The notes: generated from the sequence alone by a model not told the origin. Counted from the first letter of the stretch, positions 10,763 to 23,229 are shown. The stretch is DNA of 64,000 nucleotides from Isoetes taiwanensis (GCA_021234155.1 JAJEKV010000033.1:9891641-9955640); one strand, 5' to 3'. Program-made: numbers and translations.

Positions 10763-12320
10763 TGTTGAAGAACGACAAACTTTATTGAAACTCCAAGCCA
10801 AAAGCCAGATACAAATGCAGAGGCGAGAATAAAATCTCAGAGGATAATCATGTTCTACTGAGTAGAAACACTAGCTTATGCATAAGACAACACGCTCAAA
10901 TAGGACTCAAATATCAACTGTCGCTTTGCATGAGCAAGCGAAGAGCAATGGCAGGCCTTAGCGATTCTAGCTTGTGCGTCTTGGAGGACCACTGCAGGAG
11001 GACCACTGCAGGAGGAATATCCAAACCCTGAAAGACACACAATCTTCTACGCTTCCAGACGGACCACAACCACCATCCTGATGCTAAATGAAATGATTGG
11101 CTCCGCAACTTATTCTAAGTATCCGGATAAATAGCCAGAAGCACTTGCTGACTTGTCAATGTCACATGAAAAAGAGAAAGCAGCGAAGACCAAACAGGCT
11201 GGAGCTGATCACATAAAAAGAAACAATGCTCAATGGTCTCGGCCCCTTTGCTTGCACAAAGGCGAGTGTCGACACTCGAGGGTCAAACTGTGGACAAGCA
11301 CATTCACATGAGGGCATCCGGTGGAAGAATGCGCTACCAAAACGCCCACCTTAGGATGGAGTAGTTTATCCCAAGCCCAAGTCCACATACGCCTCCAACT
11401 AGGAGGTGAGAGCTGAAGGGACCACTTAGTGGATGGCGGAAGGATATCACCATTGACAAACAGCCTATACATAGAGTTCACAAGCCTATGCTCATGAACA
11501 CTCTGGTGGGAAACCCACATGCACCCTTCAATAGCCTCTGGAGGAGCCAATGGCGGAGTACCAGCAACCTTTTGCCAAATAGGTCTGTCCCATTGAGACA
11601 ATAAGAATGTTTGAAAGATTTTCCATGTCGTTAACTGGCCAGAATCATAACATGCCGCAACTGTCAAGATTCTTCCTAACCTCCAGCGCCGTTGAGTTAA
11701 TGGATGAACTGAGGCACAAAGTGGAAGATTATTTTCCACAAGTATCCACTAACAAGGGGCACTCAACTGATGACATGCAACAAGATCAATACGAAATAAG
11801 GTCCGTATTGTCTTCCAAGACTCCAGCAAGCCTTTCAAAAAAGGGGAGGCATTAGGAAAAGGGCATAGCTGATAAAAGAGACCCCAAGGAAGAAGAGGTT
11901 TTAACGAAGCTTTCCCAAAAGGAACACAATGTGCAAGTGACTGCTTCATCAACTGCACTCCAGGTGAGTCAACCATATCCTTAACGACCTCCAAATGAAC
12001 TTAGAAATCATAATCTTACTCTACAGATGGAAGTCTATCATACCCAAACCACCTGCAAATTTTGGCCTAGTGCATTTGGACTATGCAACCTTGACCACAA
12101 CATGCTCCTCATTCCCACCCCAAATAAAATTACGGACAATGGTAACAATCACCTGAAATTTTGACGGATAAGCCAGAAGGGCAGAGGCCATATAGATGTG
12201 GGAATTACTTAAAACATGCTTCACAACAGTTATTCACGCTGGCGGAGAGAGCTTAGCAGTATTCCACCAAAACAAATGCTTTCGCAACCTTTCTATTGTA
12301 ATATCCCAAGCATCGGATAA
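10763..12320 (-). pseudogene. 5'-truncated L1-type LINE: end of RT and zf-RVT domain
   Basis: Minus-strand pieces in several frames give, in order, the RT thumb region (SDAWDITIERLRKHLF; VKHVLSNSHIYMASALL; RNFIWGGNEEHVVVK; FAGGLGMIDFHL), then the reverse-transcriptase zinc-binding region (WAWDKLLHPKVGVLVAHSS, with a CPHVN...CRHSPLCKQ cysteine cluster), then the terminal SVWKRRRLCVFQG block. The order and motifs match plant L1 ORF2 C-termini. Frameshifts and stops show it is dead. The same family supplies the 3' ends at 56080-56440 and 63219-63432, which share the WKRRR block and the terminal CAGTTCTTCAAA. The 5' end is lost near 12320. Confidence 0.75.
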
Positions 12321-14745
12321 ATTTCTACTTGATGTTACTGATACTTATCTTATTTAAATCTCAATACTGGAACGCGATCCTTGCTGATCCTCGCTGATGC
12401 TTGCAAGAATCGGCAGATAGGAGGCTTGCTTGCTGATACTTGCTGATTCTTTGCTGATGCTTGCAAGAATCGGCAGAAAGGAGGCTCGAAAGGCCCTCTG
12501 CTCTGCAAGTATGAAGATCAGAGATGGTTGAAGGAAGCGAGATCGGAGAAGGAAGCTTCAATGCCAAATCCGGCGAAAGATGCGCTAGCAGAAAAAATGG
12601 TTCACTTAGCGGCGCCGCTGCGGAAATATCGGAGACAGAATAATGGATTTGAAAAGAGATCAAAAATACCAGTAATCTCACCCTAATGTGGATTATGGTC
12701 GCAGGAATGGTAGCAAGCGAAAATACATGCTGGATCTGCCATTTCCACTTGAAGAATAAACTGGAGTGCTTTGCATTTCGATTTAGGGTATTTGTATGCT
12801 GCTATTGGCTAGATTAAAAATGGATTCTGGCCTGTGCAAATCGTATATAGGTCTTGTGCTTTTAGGGCCTAATCGGGTGGAAGAACTCTTGTACAGGACT
12901 GGTTTATCTGACCTGTGCAAATATGGCCTGATGCACTTTGAAGATTAAGGAGGCTTTGAATCTTTGAAGATTAAGCTGCATATCCACCATACAACCCCAA
13001 TGACCAGAGTGTTGAACAGATAGATGGCCAAAACTGGCAAAGATACCGTACCCGGCATTTAGAAATATAAAATAGATGCTGAAACGGCCGGAGTAATTTG
13101 CTGATGGTCCAGGACTTAGACGAAAACAGGTTTGCTGTTCATCTTTTATTTTTTCTTTACCATTCAAAGTAGATGCAAACTTTAGCGATTCCAGGTGGTT
13201 TTCAAACACAAACGATTATATACCCAGTTCTTAGTTCTGGATTCTTGTTTTATGACTTCAGGTTCATTGTTGATACCGCGGTCTGAATCTTTATGTAAAT
13301 AAGACTCCCTTAGCTGTGAAGAATAGAGGTTGGCTTTTTTGGCCGTACCTCTTATGCAGCTCTGCTGTGGATGCTCAAATAGCAAGAAGTATGATGGTGG
13401 AGCACACATATTCAGGTTAGCCTATGGCAACTTAGATGCCTTGGCTAGAATGCTTAGTTCCAGCCACCCAAACTTTGATGATTAGTGTTTCTAGTATCAC
13501 TACTAATTTGTAGAAATGAACACAGGTCTGCTTGTTTATGAGCACCATATACTAACAATCAGAAATGCCTCTATTAATTGGATAGACTATATAAGACTAA
13601 ACTATAAGAATTTCTTGCTTCCAGCACATGGAAATATTGTATGTGCATGGTCTTTTAAAGCTAAGGCTTGTCACAAAGTATAAATATTGCTGGAAACACT
13701 GTGCAAATGTCTGGAAGGATACGTGCTCTTGTTGCTAGTTGCTAGTAGGTTTGTGCTGGTTCTGCTATAAGGGGTGCATATATGGTGGCAGTGTTCTAGG
13801 CATAGGTTTGGTTGCCTTAGAATGCATTGATTGCTAGTTTTAGCATCGGCTCTCGCATTGTGGTGATCCTTCCCTGTTTTATTATAAGTTTTCTAGGCAG
13901 TTTTTGTGCTGTGCATTGCTTGGATCTGTTATGCTCTTTGCTAGTTGCTTCATTTAAACTGCAAATGCGTGATTAAACTATCATGAAGGTAAGAAATTGG
14001 ATAGTTTCATATGGCAGGAAGAAATGCAGGGTTTCGTTGAGGAAATCGTGGGGATGATGAAATTTGAAGGCTTATTTGCACCGCAAGGTGCTCCCATTAT
14101 TCGTTAATTTTATGATATAAATAGTTTGAAAATGAATATGGAAACTTTGAAGATTGGTTGGGTCAGTTGGAAAGGAGTACGTGCAATGGGCATACATTGG
14201 ATCATGTGACAACAATCTGATGCTCCATTGTACATAGTATATGTCCTTCCATATCTTCTTATTTTTGCTGCATGCATGGTCTGTTTGTATAGTTTTTCAT
14301 AGATGAATAACATTTTCATGCAAATTACATCTTACCGTGTCTATAGATATTGTGCTCTATACTTCTTGGTCACACTAAAAATGCATCTGTTTTACTTCCA
14401 GATCAATACTTGCAATGGCTACTATTCTGATGCTTGGAATCAGAGTGGCTAGTAGTTCTTCCCTGCCTTTGCTTCTCGAAAACAATTTCTAATAAGCCTC
14501 TCTATTGGCGGCATTTTAATATTGACATATTTTGAAAGTCGTGTTCCTTCTTGGTGGCATTTTAAAGATTGTGCATGTAACTTTTACTACTTGAATAAAG
14601 AAGTTCAATTTTTTCATCCTTGTCTATCAATTTGTGACTATCAATTTTTAAAATACATGTATGTAAATTTAAGCATATCATTAATTTTGAGCATGGAATT
14701 GTGAAACTACATTCAATCAGAGTGCAATATGTCGGCAAAAACATT
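12321..14745. other. No gene recognised
   Basis: A 60-bp direct duplication lies at about 12397-12485 (GATGCTTGCAAGAATCGGCAG twice, in surrounding TTGCTGAT repeats). Otherwise the sequence is AT-rich with short unconserved frames. Confidence 0.4.
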
Positions 14746-14746
14746 T

Positions 14747-15255
14747 CTGACGCACGTTGATGAAAATATTGACGCTTATTTTGATGATATTGTTGATGGA
14801 CCCACATTCTCTTGCAGTGTATTCTGACGCTCTGTTTGACCGACAAATTGATGCTAAGATTGCCTAAATTCTGTCTCTAATTTTGATGATAGAGTTGACT
14901 CTAGTTCTAACACTATGAATGACTCTAATTGTGACTATAACGCCGACTCTAATTGTGATGGTTGAGTTGACTCTAACTCTAATACTATGGTTGACTCTAA
15001 TATTGACTCTAATGTGGATGGTAGAGTTGTCTCTAATTCTAACACTATGGTTGACTCTAATTGTGACTCTATGTCTGCTGCAAAACTGATGCTAAATTCT
15101 GACGCTAATTCTGTCGTTTAAACGACAGAACGTAGAGCCAGTTGTAGCGTCAGCCATAGTGTCAGTTCAAAGGCTTTTTTGTATTTTTTTATGTCTAAAT
15201 TTATAACTAAGGTCTGACTCTAAAACTGACTCTAATACTCCCTTTCTTTATAGTG
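14747..15255. mobile_element. Candidate CACTA (En/Spm-type) transposon right end with subterminal repeats
   Basis: The right border read on the minus strand begins CACTATAAAGAAAGGGAG and is followed inward by repeated TTAGAGTCAG. From 14747 to 15240, variants of GACTCTAA and GACGCTAA occur about 20 times. CACTA termini and short subterminal repeats of this kind are the diagnostic structure of the superfamily. The matching left CACTA terminus was not found, so the element is either larger, truncated, or internally deleted. Confidence 0.5.
15109..15130. repeat. Perfect 22-bp palindrome
   Basis: The half-site TTCTGTCGTTT is followed directly by its exact complement with no spacer. It lies at the switch between left-arm and right-arm orientation of the GACTCTAA-type repeats, so it may mark the fold point of an internally deleted transposon. 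Confidence 0.9.
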
Positions 15256-15380
15256 CTCATTTGGAGGAGGGGGCATCCAAGTGATTCCCTTCTCGAGCAT
15301 CTTCTCGACGGCTCCTACGCCAAGATAGAAACCCCACACCAAGTTAGAAAAGAAAGAATCTACAGACGTTGCACAAAGCA

Positions 15381-16160
15381 TGGCCAATGGTTAACCTGGA
15401 CAAGTATGTCCCATGGTTAACTAGGACAAGTATGTCCGATGTTTAACATGGACATGCAAGTCCCATGGTTAACCTGGACATACATGTCCAAACGTGGACA
15501 AGGATGCATAGTTAACCTGGACATGCAAGTCCCATGGTTAACCTGTACATACATGTCCAATGGTTAACTTGGACAAGTATGTCCCATGGTTAACCTAGAC
15601 ATACATGTCCCATGGTTAATCTGGACAAGTATGTCCAATGGTTAACCTGGACAAGTATGTCCCATAGTTAACCTGGACATACATGTCCCATGGTTAACCT
15701 GGACAAGTATGTCCAATGGTTAACTTGGACAAATATGTCCCATGGTTAACCTGGACAAGTATGTCCCATGGTTAACCTAGATAAACCTAGGCAACCACTA
15801 GTCCAATGGTTAACCTGGAGATGCAAGTCCCATGGTTAATCTAGGTAAACCTAGGCAACCACTAGTCCAATGGTTAACCTGGAGATGCGAGTCCCATGGT
15901 TAACCCAGACATACATGTCCAATGGTTAACTTGGACAAGGATGTCCCATGGTTAACTTAAACATATATGTCAAGTGGTTAACTTGGACAAGTATGTCCAA
16001 TGGTTAACTTTGACAACTATGTCCCATGGTTAACCTGGACAAGTATTCCCATGGTTAACCTGGACATACATGTCCAATAGTTAACTTGGACAAGTATGTC
16101 CCATAGTTAACCTGGACATACATGTCCATGGTTAACCTGGACAAGTATTTCCAATGGTTG
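15381..16160. repeat. 26-bp tandem array, about 30 copies, nearly strand-symmetric
   Basis: The unit reads CCATGGTTAACCT followed by GGACAAGTATGTC. Variants swap the second half for GGACATACATGTCC or GGACATGCAAGTCC. CCATGG and GGTTAACC are palindromes, and GGACAT/ATGTCC are complementary, so each unit can form a hairpin and the array reads almost the same on both strands. A few longer units contain CCTAGGCAACCACTAG. No unique spacers are present, so this is not a CRISPR-like array. Its last unit runs straight into the FCP1-like fragment. Confidence 0.9.
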
Positions 16161-16653
16161 GATTACAGAAGTTCTTAGAATGGTGTACATCAAAATTTGA
16201 GATTGCATTGTGGTCCAGCATGGCTAAGAGTAATGTTGACTTGTTGATGAGAAAGTTGCTGCAGGAATATAAGGGCAGATTTCTTTTTGTTTGGAATCAG
16301 GATGACTGCACCAACACAAAATTAAAAGTGGTAATAAGCCAATTTTCCTTAAGGATTTGTCCAAAATGTACCAGAAATACTGGAAATACCAAGTGAAAAA
16401 CACATTGTTGATAGATGACAGCAGATATAAGGGTTCTGCCAACCAGCCAAACACAATGATATGTCCAAATAGTTTTGCTCCCGACAGGTTGGATTCCAAT
16501 TTCCTTTTGGAGCAACTCAAACCATGGCTGGAAGGACTTCTGGCTGCATAAAGTGTGCCAGCTTATGTGAAGGAACATCAAATGTGGAACATGTGGGATT
16601 CTAAAGAGTCGCATAACTGCATGAAAATGCTCGACAAGTATTTTCATAAATGA
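16154..16653 (+). pseudogene. FCP1/NIF-type (HAD superfamily) phosphatase-like fragment
   Basis: The first frame reads GLQKFLEWCTSKFEIALWSS, then FLFVWNQDDCT. After a one-base shift near 16332 it reads KPIFLKDLSKMY and NTLLIDDSRYK, the second acidic motif of FCP1-homology phosphatases, then LLEQLKPWLEGLLAA. A TAA interrupts the frame near 16549, beyond which KEHQMWNMWDSKES continues to a TGA at 16651. FCP1-like enzymes dephosphorylate Ser/Thr using an N-terminal DxDx[TV] nucleophile motif. That part is absent: its place is taken by the tandem array. Missing nucleophile, frameshift and stop make this a dead fragment, perhaps captured by a transposon. Confidence 0.65.
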
Positions 16654-16884
16654 ATCTTGTAAAACTCTTTGAAAGTCAATATAAGTAAAAACATTCTATG
16701 ATATGTGTTGTACTTTTTCAATATAAAATATTTGAATGGATTGTGAGCAAATGTTCTCGTGTGTGTTTAGAACTAGAGATGATAGAGCTTCGGCAGTCCC
16801 TGTCTATCTAAAGCCACATACACATTTGGAAGTGGTCTTTGAAAAGTGGAACTAAACCGCCGTGATTAGCTCCACCGACATCAA

Positions 16885-17710
16885 AATTTTGGAAGTTGAT
16901 ACGCAGTGGTTCAATGAACAATTGATCCCCCTCTTCTCAAGGTGATACTTTCATCTGATTTGTGATCATCAGGATTGTGCCATCATATGCATATGTTTGC
17001 AGATACATGGAATACTACTTGATGTTCCAAGGAATGAACCATCCCTTTCATTTATTTGACCCTCTTTTTCACTCGACATTGTCCAAGGACACAAATAGTT
17101 ACAAAACAATAAGGAAACATGTGAATGCGGATAAGTGCCATTACATGTTTTTGCTGCTTTGTGATGGACATCATGGGACTGTTTTTCGATTGTAAGCCAC
17201 GCGTCTCTACGCATGCAGATATAAACCGGGGATATATCACTTTGATAGCTTCGGGCTTGCATGGCGAAAGCGGAGACATATTGAGAGGTTAGTGCTTGCT
17301 CATTGCATTTTTGCTGTTGTGGCACAATGACAACAAACTTTGAATGCGTGTTCCGGAATTGCTTGGACACAATAATTTCAGTTTTCTTTAGATGTTGTGA
17401 AAATTTCCAGAACGCCTCTTCAAACTGATGGTCATTCATGTGGCCCTGCCGTATGTTCGTTTATGCACAAATTTGTGAGGGAGTACTTAAAAGGAGTGAA
17501 TATATTGTTGCCTAATCTAGTAAGTCAACTCAAATACAGCAGACAAACCAAACTCTATTATTGACAAAGTGTGGTTAACTGTAGGTTGTGGACATTTCAG
17601 ACCAGGATCTAGTTGATGTTAGAGTGTTCATGCTTGAAATTTTAAGATTAGAAGTAACAAAAGCTGGAACTGAGAGGAACATATGTATTGGGAAGTATGT
17701 AGGTGCATGA
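16885..17710 (+). pseudogene. Ulp1 (C48)-like cysteine protease gene, intron-containing, broken
   Basis: The recognisable segments are QWFNEQLIPLFSR, FDPLFHSTLSK, CDGHHGTVF (catalytic His region), HFDSFGLHGESGDI (Asp), and PLQTDGHSCGPAVCSF (Gln and catalytic Cys), ending NLVVDISDQDLVDVRVF...YVGA. Order and spacing match Ulp1-type SUMO-protease folds. Apparent introns with GT...AG ends lie at 16942-17002 (61 bp) and 17520-17584 (65 bp), both keeping frame, and a third lies at about 17288-17379. So this is a gene copy, not a retrocopy. Frameshifts in the 17160-17290 exon break it. The gene converges on the transposase-like gene ending at 17928. Ulp1 domains are often carried by plant and protist DNA transposons, a likely explanation here. 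Confidence 0.6.
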
Positions 17711-17927
17711 GTCACCTCGTACTTTAAATCACTGTATATCTTTCTTATGTACATAATTGTTATTGTAACCTCGATTCATTTGAATGAAAATTCATATTCA
17801 ATTCATCTCACAAACAAAGGAATCAAGTGTTCAGAAGAATTCAAATCTTCAAAAGAAATCAAGACAAACTCATTTTCACAGCTGAAGCACAAAACTTCAG
17901 ATGAGTTCTGAAAACTACAGAATGGTT

Positions 17928-19618
17928 TTATATTTCATCATCATTAGAAAGAACTTCGGGTAAATTCTGTAAAATTTTCTCCTCATCTAAAGGATCCAGC
18001 CTATATACAGTCTTATTTTGACGTTTAGTTGGTGGCAAGATCTGTGTTGTGAATACTATGTCTAAGGCGTCTTTACTGCAAAGATTATAGCTGACGGTTG
18101 ATCTTGCGCCCTTCTTGTAATACATACCTTCTATGACACTATCACCGGCGAGGTACCATGTTCCATTGAGTTGGAAGCCTTTCTCCACTATCCATTTTGG
18201 CTTTGTGCACATCAGAATCCAAAATTCAGAACCCTCATCATTCCCTTTCGGAGCAATGACAGCAAAATTATCACCAACTCTAAGTGCCTCTGCTAACATC
18301 GTGAGATTGGAGGAGAACAAGGACCTGCTGGATTTTCGGTCCTCAATGTCAGCATGCACATTAGAGGATGGTACAATAACTTGAAGTTTTCAATCATCAA
18401 CATAGTGCTTGTTCACACAACTGTCCCACATGCCATCCAAGCAATAGCTGCAGAAGCATGAAAGTTCCCTCGTGTGCAACTGCAATGGAGATTCAGGATT
18501 GAATGCATGTACACAATAGATCTGCCTAGTGTCCAAAATCCTTTCTGCACCCCATGCTTTCTTTCTATCTATATCCTCCACCTTGACTTCCCAAAAGAAC
18601 CTTTTTATATTCTTCCTCTTACTGGTTTCAGATGTGTTCATCCACTCGGATGTTCCACAAGTAAACATCTCTTTGGCAACTTCTACCACTCATGAGCATT
18701 ACCCAATTTTATGCTGTTGTATTTTAATTGCAGTTGTCTTAACCATCTCTTCAACTCAGCAGCTTTGCCATCGTGTTCACCTTTCCTGTGGTTAGAACCA
18801 AAAAAATTCCACATCATATAGACATCAGTGTCGTTTGTGTACCTAGCCAGTAATGTGTTTCCTTGATAATCTCATCTGCCACTGAGTCGTACTGATATAT
18901 TATTTGAACCAAAATGGTAATCTGGTTATTGACCCAGCGCATCGACTGCACCTCCTCTTGTTCCTTGAATGTATAGTTCTCTGCAAAATCCACTACTGAA
19001 AGACATGCATCTGCTGGGAGATTCTCCAGAAGCTCCTTAAATTGTTTTGCCTGCCATTGGTACCTGAAATTATGCAGTGGAAAGATTTTTAGACGCTCTT
19101 TCAGTTTATCCAGAAGCTCCTTGGGTTCTGTCTCATTGTACTGATGAGTCAGTCTCCTATCAGAACTCGAGACGTTATCTTTTTCATAGTCAATATACTC
19201 CCATTTCACTTTCCTGTTACTCCACTTTCTTCCATGGGACAGGTCTGAAACTTCTTGATTCCACATAGCTCACAATCTCCAAGGATGCACGCCTTCTTGT
19301 GAAACTCATCTAATTCACTCTTTGGACATAATATAGATCTCCACAAGCTTCCTGTACTTGCAATTTTATGCTGGTGTGCCCTGCATTGACCAAGTTTATG
19401 TGATCTACAAACATCACAGGTGCAAGTGCAATTCTTCGGATGTTTGGTTCTCATCCCATTGAGTCCATCCACTAGCATTTGCATCCTCACGTGCTGAATG
19501 CAACAACAACTATTGAAGTCCTTCAATTTCACAACAAACCAGGTTTTAGCTTCTCAAAAGCTCGAAGACGAATCTTAATTTCTGGATGTTGGTCCTTGAA
19601 CCTCTTGAACAATAGCAT
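17928..19618 (-). pseudogene. Transposase-like protein, exon 2 (Cys-rich, DFAENY and GKGEHDG-type blocks), broken
   Basis: Read on the minus strand after an acceptor at 19619-19620. First comes LFKRFKDQHPEIKIRLR, then a Cys-rich module with CTCTCDVC, GQCRAHQH and KACILGDCELCG. Next is RYQWQAKQFKELLENL and VVDFAENYTFKEQEEVQSM, then after a deletion WNFFGSNHRKGEHDGKAAEL. The C-terminal part contains SEFWILMCTKPKW and an acidic end. I recognise this order from uncharacterised, multi-copy, transposon-like proteins of plants and invertebrates; no function is proven. Breaks: frameshifts near 19549, 19218, 18840 and 18690, an in-frame TGA near 18388, and a missing segment between the AENY and EHDG blocks. 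Exon 1 lies at 24960-25703. Confidence 0.6.
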
Positions 19619-19734
19619 CTGTATGAAATGAACACTAAACTGTTAGGATGTGTATACCACACTAAACCATGCAGCATACCATGCCCCACACTCATCATAT
19701 TCACCAGAACGAGCACCTTAGTGCTGTGTACATT

Positions 19735-20271
19735 ACCACACACCACACCACACCCCACCACACACCATTCACCACACACCATACACCAAATGTGTGGTGG
19801 TAGTAAGGAGTTGTAGGACATTGTGCAGGGTGGTGGAGTGTGGTGGTGGTGGTGGTGTGTTTGACCTGAAACTAAATGCTATTAGCAATGATGATAACTT
19901 GTTCTAATGTTGCAAGGATATATTTAATTGATGCTGGAAAGACTCAATTGAAGGCATACAATTGAGTGGTGGTGGTGGAGTGGTGGTGGAGTGGTGGTGG
20001 TGGAGTGTGGTGGTGGGGGGTGGTGGAGTGGTGTATGGTAGTGGTGGGGGGGTGGTGGTGGGGGTGGTGGTAGTGGTGTGTGGTGGTATGATGTGGTGTG
20101 GTGGAGTGTGGTGGGGGGGTGTGGTGGTGGTGGTGGTGTGTGGTGTGGTGTGGTGTGGTGGAGTGTGGTGGGGGGGTGTGGTGGTGGTGGTGGTGGTGGT
20201 GTGGTGTTGTGGATTGAAGTGTGGTGTGATGTGGTGTGGTGGAGTGTGGTGGTGGTGGTGGAGTGTGGTGT
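19735..20271. repeat. CCACA / TGGTG simple-sequence array that switches strand
   Basis: A CCACA-type run (19735-19788) is followed at 19791 by the complementary TGTGGTGG type (19791-19860 and 19964-20271), which includes uninterrupted runs of up to seven G. The complementary blocks can pair, and the G-rich strand can form quadruplexes. The long His/Thr/Pro or Gly/Val/Trp open frames across it (for example 19904-20311) are by-products. Confidence 0.9.
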
Positions 20272-22714
20272 TGCCCATTTTTGGCAACATGGACCAGCAT
20301 CTATGTATCAAAACTTTTGTTTCATCTATATTTCCTCTAAGGAAAAGTTCCAGGCTATTGTGATCCCATTAGAGTTTGGAAGACATTTGACCAAGATTGG
20401 AAGGCATTGGGGATCTCCTTTTATAGCCTAGTCTTTTCCTTGAGGTAAAGCACCTTTCTAGACACATTCCCATTTGTTTAACATTTTTCCTTTGATTTGA
20501 AGACCAGGCAAAGGCTATAGCAAGTTTATCAAGGAGCCACAAGGCATTTCATCAAAGTTCAACCTTATGAAGCTTACTTGAATTGCATTAGTAATTTTGA
20601 GGTCACACACATGAGAATGCCATCTTGGAAGTGAAATTTGCTCTTATTCTAGCCTTGAAGTTTGGAAGACCCTTATAAAAGTTTGGAAGACCCTAGGCTT
20701 TTTGAGCTTTAGAAATAATATGTGATGGAATCAAGTGCTACAGAGGTACCCATTTTGCTCCCCATTCCATTCATCTTATATCCACTTTTTTTATATCCTA
20801 AAAGCCTTCAAAAACCTTTCTTTCACCATTTTTTCCACCTTTGAGTCCTTTTCTCATCATTCCACTACCCATTTTTTTATTGGTCCTACCTTCATTTGAG
20901 AATTGCCCCCTAATGATCTTGAAAACCTTCAAAGGCAAGAAAACTCTATTTTCACCCTCATTTCATCTTCCTAAACCCTATTATAGCCTATTTACACCTT
21001 TTCCCCATCTTTTCCCATGATTTTTTCACCATCCCCAAGTTGCAGTATTCATTAACCATGGGTCAAAAGGGACAAAAATTCAAATGTTTCAGTTTGACCT
21101 AAAATCTCTCTAGATGGAAAGCTTGGCAAAAAAGAGCTAATTTGGTCTTTTAAAATTTGAAAAAAACCCTTGGGAACGCCTTCAAATTTGGATTCTTGGG
21201 ATGCGTGCCATAAAAATAAAAAACCTATTCTGGCCTATCTACCCTATCTATTTCCACATCATCCCTACATCGTTTCCACATCACCCCCCTTTTTTTCATT
21301 CCCATTTCCACGTGGCAGCAGGGCGTGGGGGCCAGACACGGGCTGGTGGTCCCCTCTGCGTGGCACGCGAGTTTATTAAACACGTCAGCATCATTCGTTA
21401 TATACCGGAGCTGCCAGAACCATTTTAGCCTGTGGGATATATAGTATTCAAGAATTTTTTTGATGAACCCTAAAAAATAGGGGAGACTGCTAAATCCGGC
21501 CAGTTCGTGCCTAAATTTGATTGAATCCCACCAATTTCCACCCGAAATTATCTCCTGAGCCTTTTCCGAGACCTTGGGGATCCTCTGTGGCACTCGATTC
21601 GTTAGAAATTGCTCAAATTTGGCCTTAAATCACTCGGCCGAGCTAGCTTTTGGGAAGAACAATTCTTAAGCCAGCAATACAGATCAAATCAGCACGTCCC
21701 CTCAGAGATAGACCTCTGTGATCTTGGCGCATTCGATATTTTGATATTATCTTGCTCTGCTCTGTTCAAATTGTGTTCTATTCTGCTCGAAGTCGGAGAT
21801 CTACCATGGCGTGACTTGTTTGACATCAAAACGCTTCAACTGCAACTCAAATAATTTCTTCATTTTGCTTCATTGGTAGTTTGAGGCTTTCTAAAAGCTC
21901 AGACTGCTCTGGAATCTGCTCTCAAGCATTATTATTTGGGTAATACCTTTTAATACTATTGGACTCTTCTGTATTATCTTGCTATAATATACATTCTTTG
22001 CCTGGAAAATTATTGTCATCATTATTCATTTATCTTGTAAAATCTTGCATTGTTTGTTAAAGCTAAAAAACCAAAATACAAAGCCAAAATATTTACTTCA
22101 AGTTATATACCATTCAAATAGTTATATTTCATCCTCATAATGATCCTAGGAGCCCATACATCCAAAGAAAACATATAAAAAGATTTTTTTCATAACTGTT
22201 ACAGAGTTTGCCCTTTTTCTTGAGGCTTTGGTTATTCTCAGAAAAAACTAAAACATCTTTTTGCTATTTAAACCTTATGCACGTGATCTAGAGACTATTC
22301 TGAAGTTGCCTGCACAGATCCCAACCCAAAATTCCCTATCAAACTCCATCTGCAAATTTTGTCTCTCTGTTTTGGCACTGGCCAACTTTTTGACCTGACT
22401 TTGACCTCTGTTTTCTTGACCTTCCTTTACCCAAATCAAGCCAAACTTTCACCAAGAGTTTCCTCTGCTTGTTGACCATCTATACCACAAATCAGATCTC
22501 AAAAATCTCAAAAGGTGTGTCAGCTAGGTCAGTTTTTGCTCTGACAGTTTTTTTAGTCTCAGGGACTCTAGTGATTTTGAAAAAACCAGCATTCCAAAAT
22601 GATTTTTCTTACTTCATATGTTAAGGATTGATCACCCTAAGTGATCTGGAGGTCCTAACCACTTTGTTTAAGCTTCCTTTGAGGTTAGACTAAAATTCCA
22701 GGTTTTAGGCTAAC

Positions 22715-23080
22715 ATGTGGTGGAGGGGTGTGGTGTGGTACATGGGTTGAGTGTGGTGTGGTACATGGTTGAGTGTGGTGGAGGGGTGTGGTGTGGGATA
22801 TGGTGGAGTGTGGTGGAGGGGTGTTGTGTGGGATATGGTGGAGTGTGGTAGAGTGTGGTGGTAATGGACAATGTGGTGCATGTGGTGGTAATGTGGTGGT
22901 CGCAAAGATGTGGTGGTGGGATAGATGATGGGCCGTGGTGTGGTGAGGGGGGAGAATAAATAAAATTGAATCCACACATATCATACATTAACATGCACAC
23001 ACCCACATGACACCATAGATATAACGCACCCGACACCACACCACACCATCACGACACCACACCACACATCACATCACATC
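22715..23080. repeat. Second GTGTGG array with inverted CCACA counterpart
   Basis: GGTGTGGTG-type repeats at 22715-22951 are followed at about 23031-23080 by CCACACCACA-type repeats in the opposite orientation. It is the same sequence class as 19735-20271, 2.5 kb away, in the same intron. Open frames here are artefacts. Confidence 0.85.
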
Positions 23081-23229
23081 ATTTTTATCCTATTTCGTCT
23101 GACATAAAAAATCTGCCTAGCCTGCTCTCGTAACATTTCTGAAATTCGTACACCCTGATAATAATTGCATCCCTCTTCTAATCATTAGAAAAGGATCTGG
23201 GTCCTAAATCCTGTTCCTTCGTCTGATTT

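Noticed and set aside
14371-14390. Left CACTA terminus (CACTAAAAATGCATCTG)
   Set aside because: It does not match the right terminus CACTATAAAGAAAGGG beyond the first five bases.
15381-16160. CRISPR-like regular spacing
   Set aside because: Units are contiguous 26-bp copies with no unique spacers, in plant nuclear DNA; it is a tandem repeat.
19904-20363. Long His/Thr/Pro and Gly/Val/Trp open frames on both strands
   Set aside because: They are direct translations of TGG/CCA simple repeats, open in several frames and on both strands.
22685-23039. Open frames rich in His/Pro/Thr
   Set aside because: Same cause: a GTGTGG simple-repeat array.
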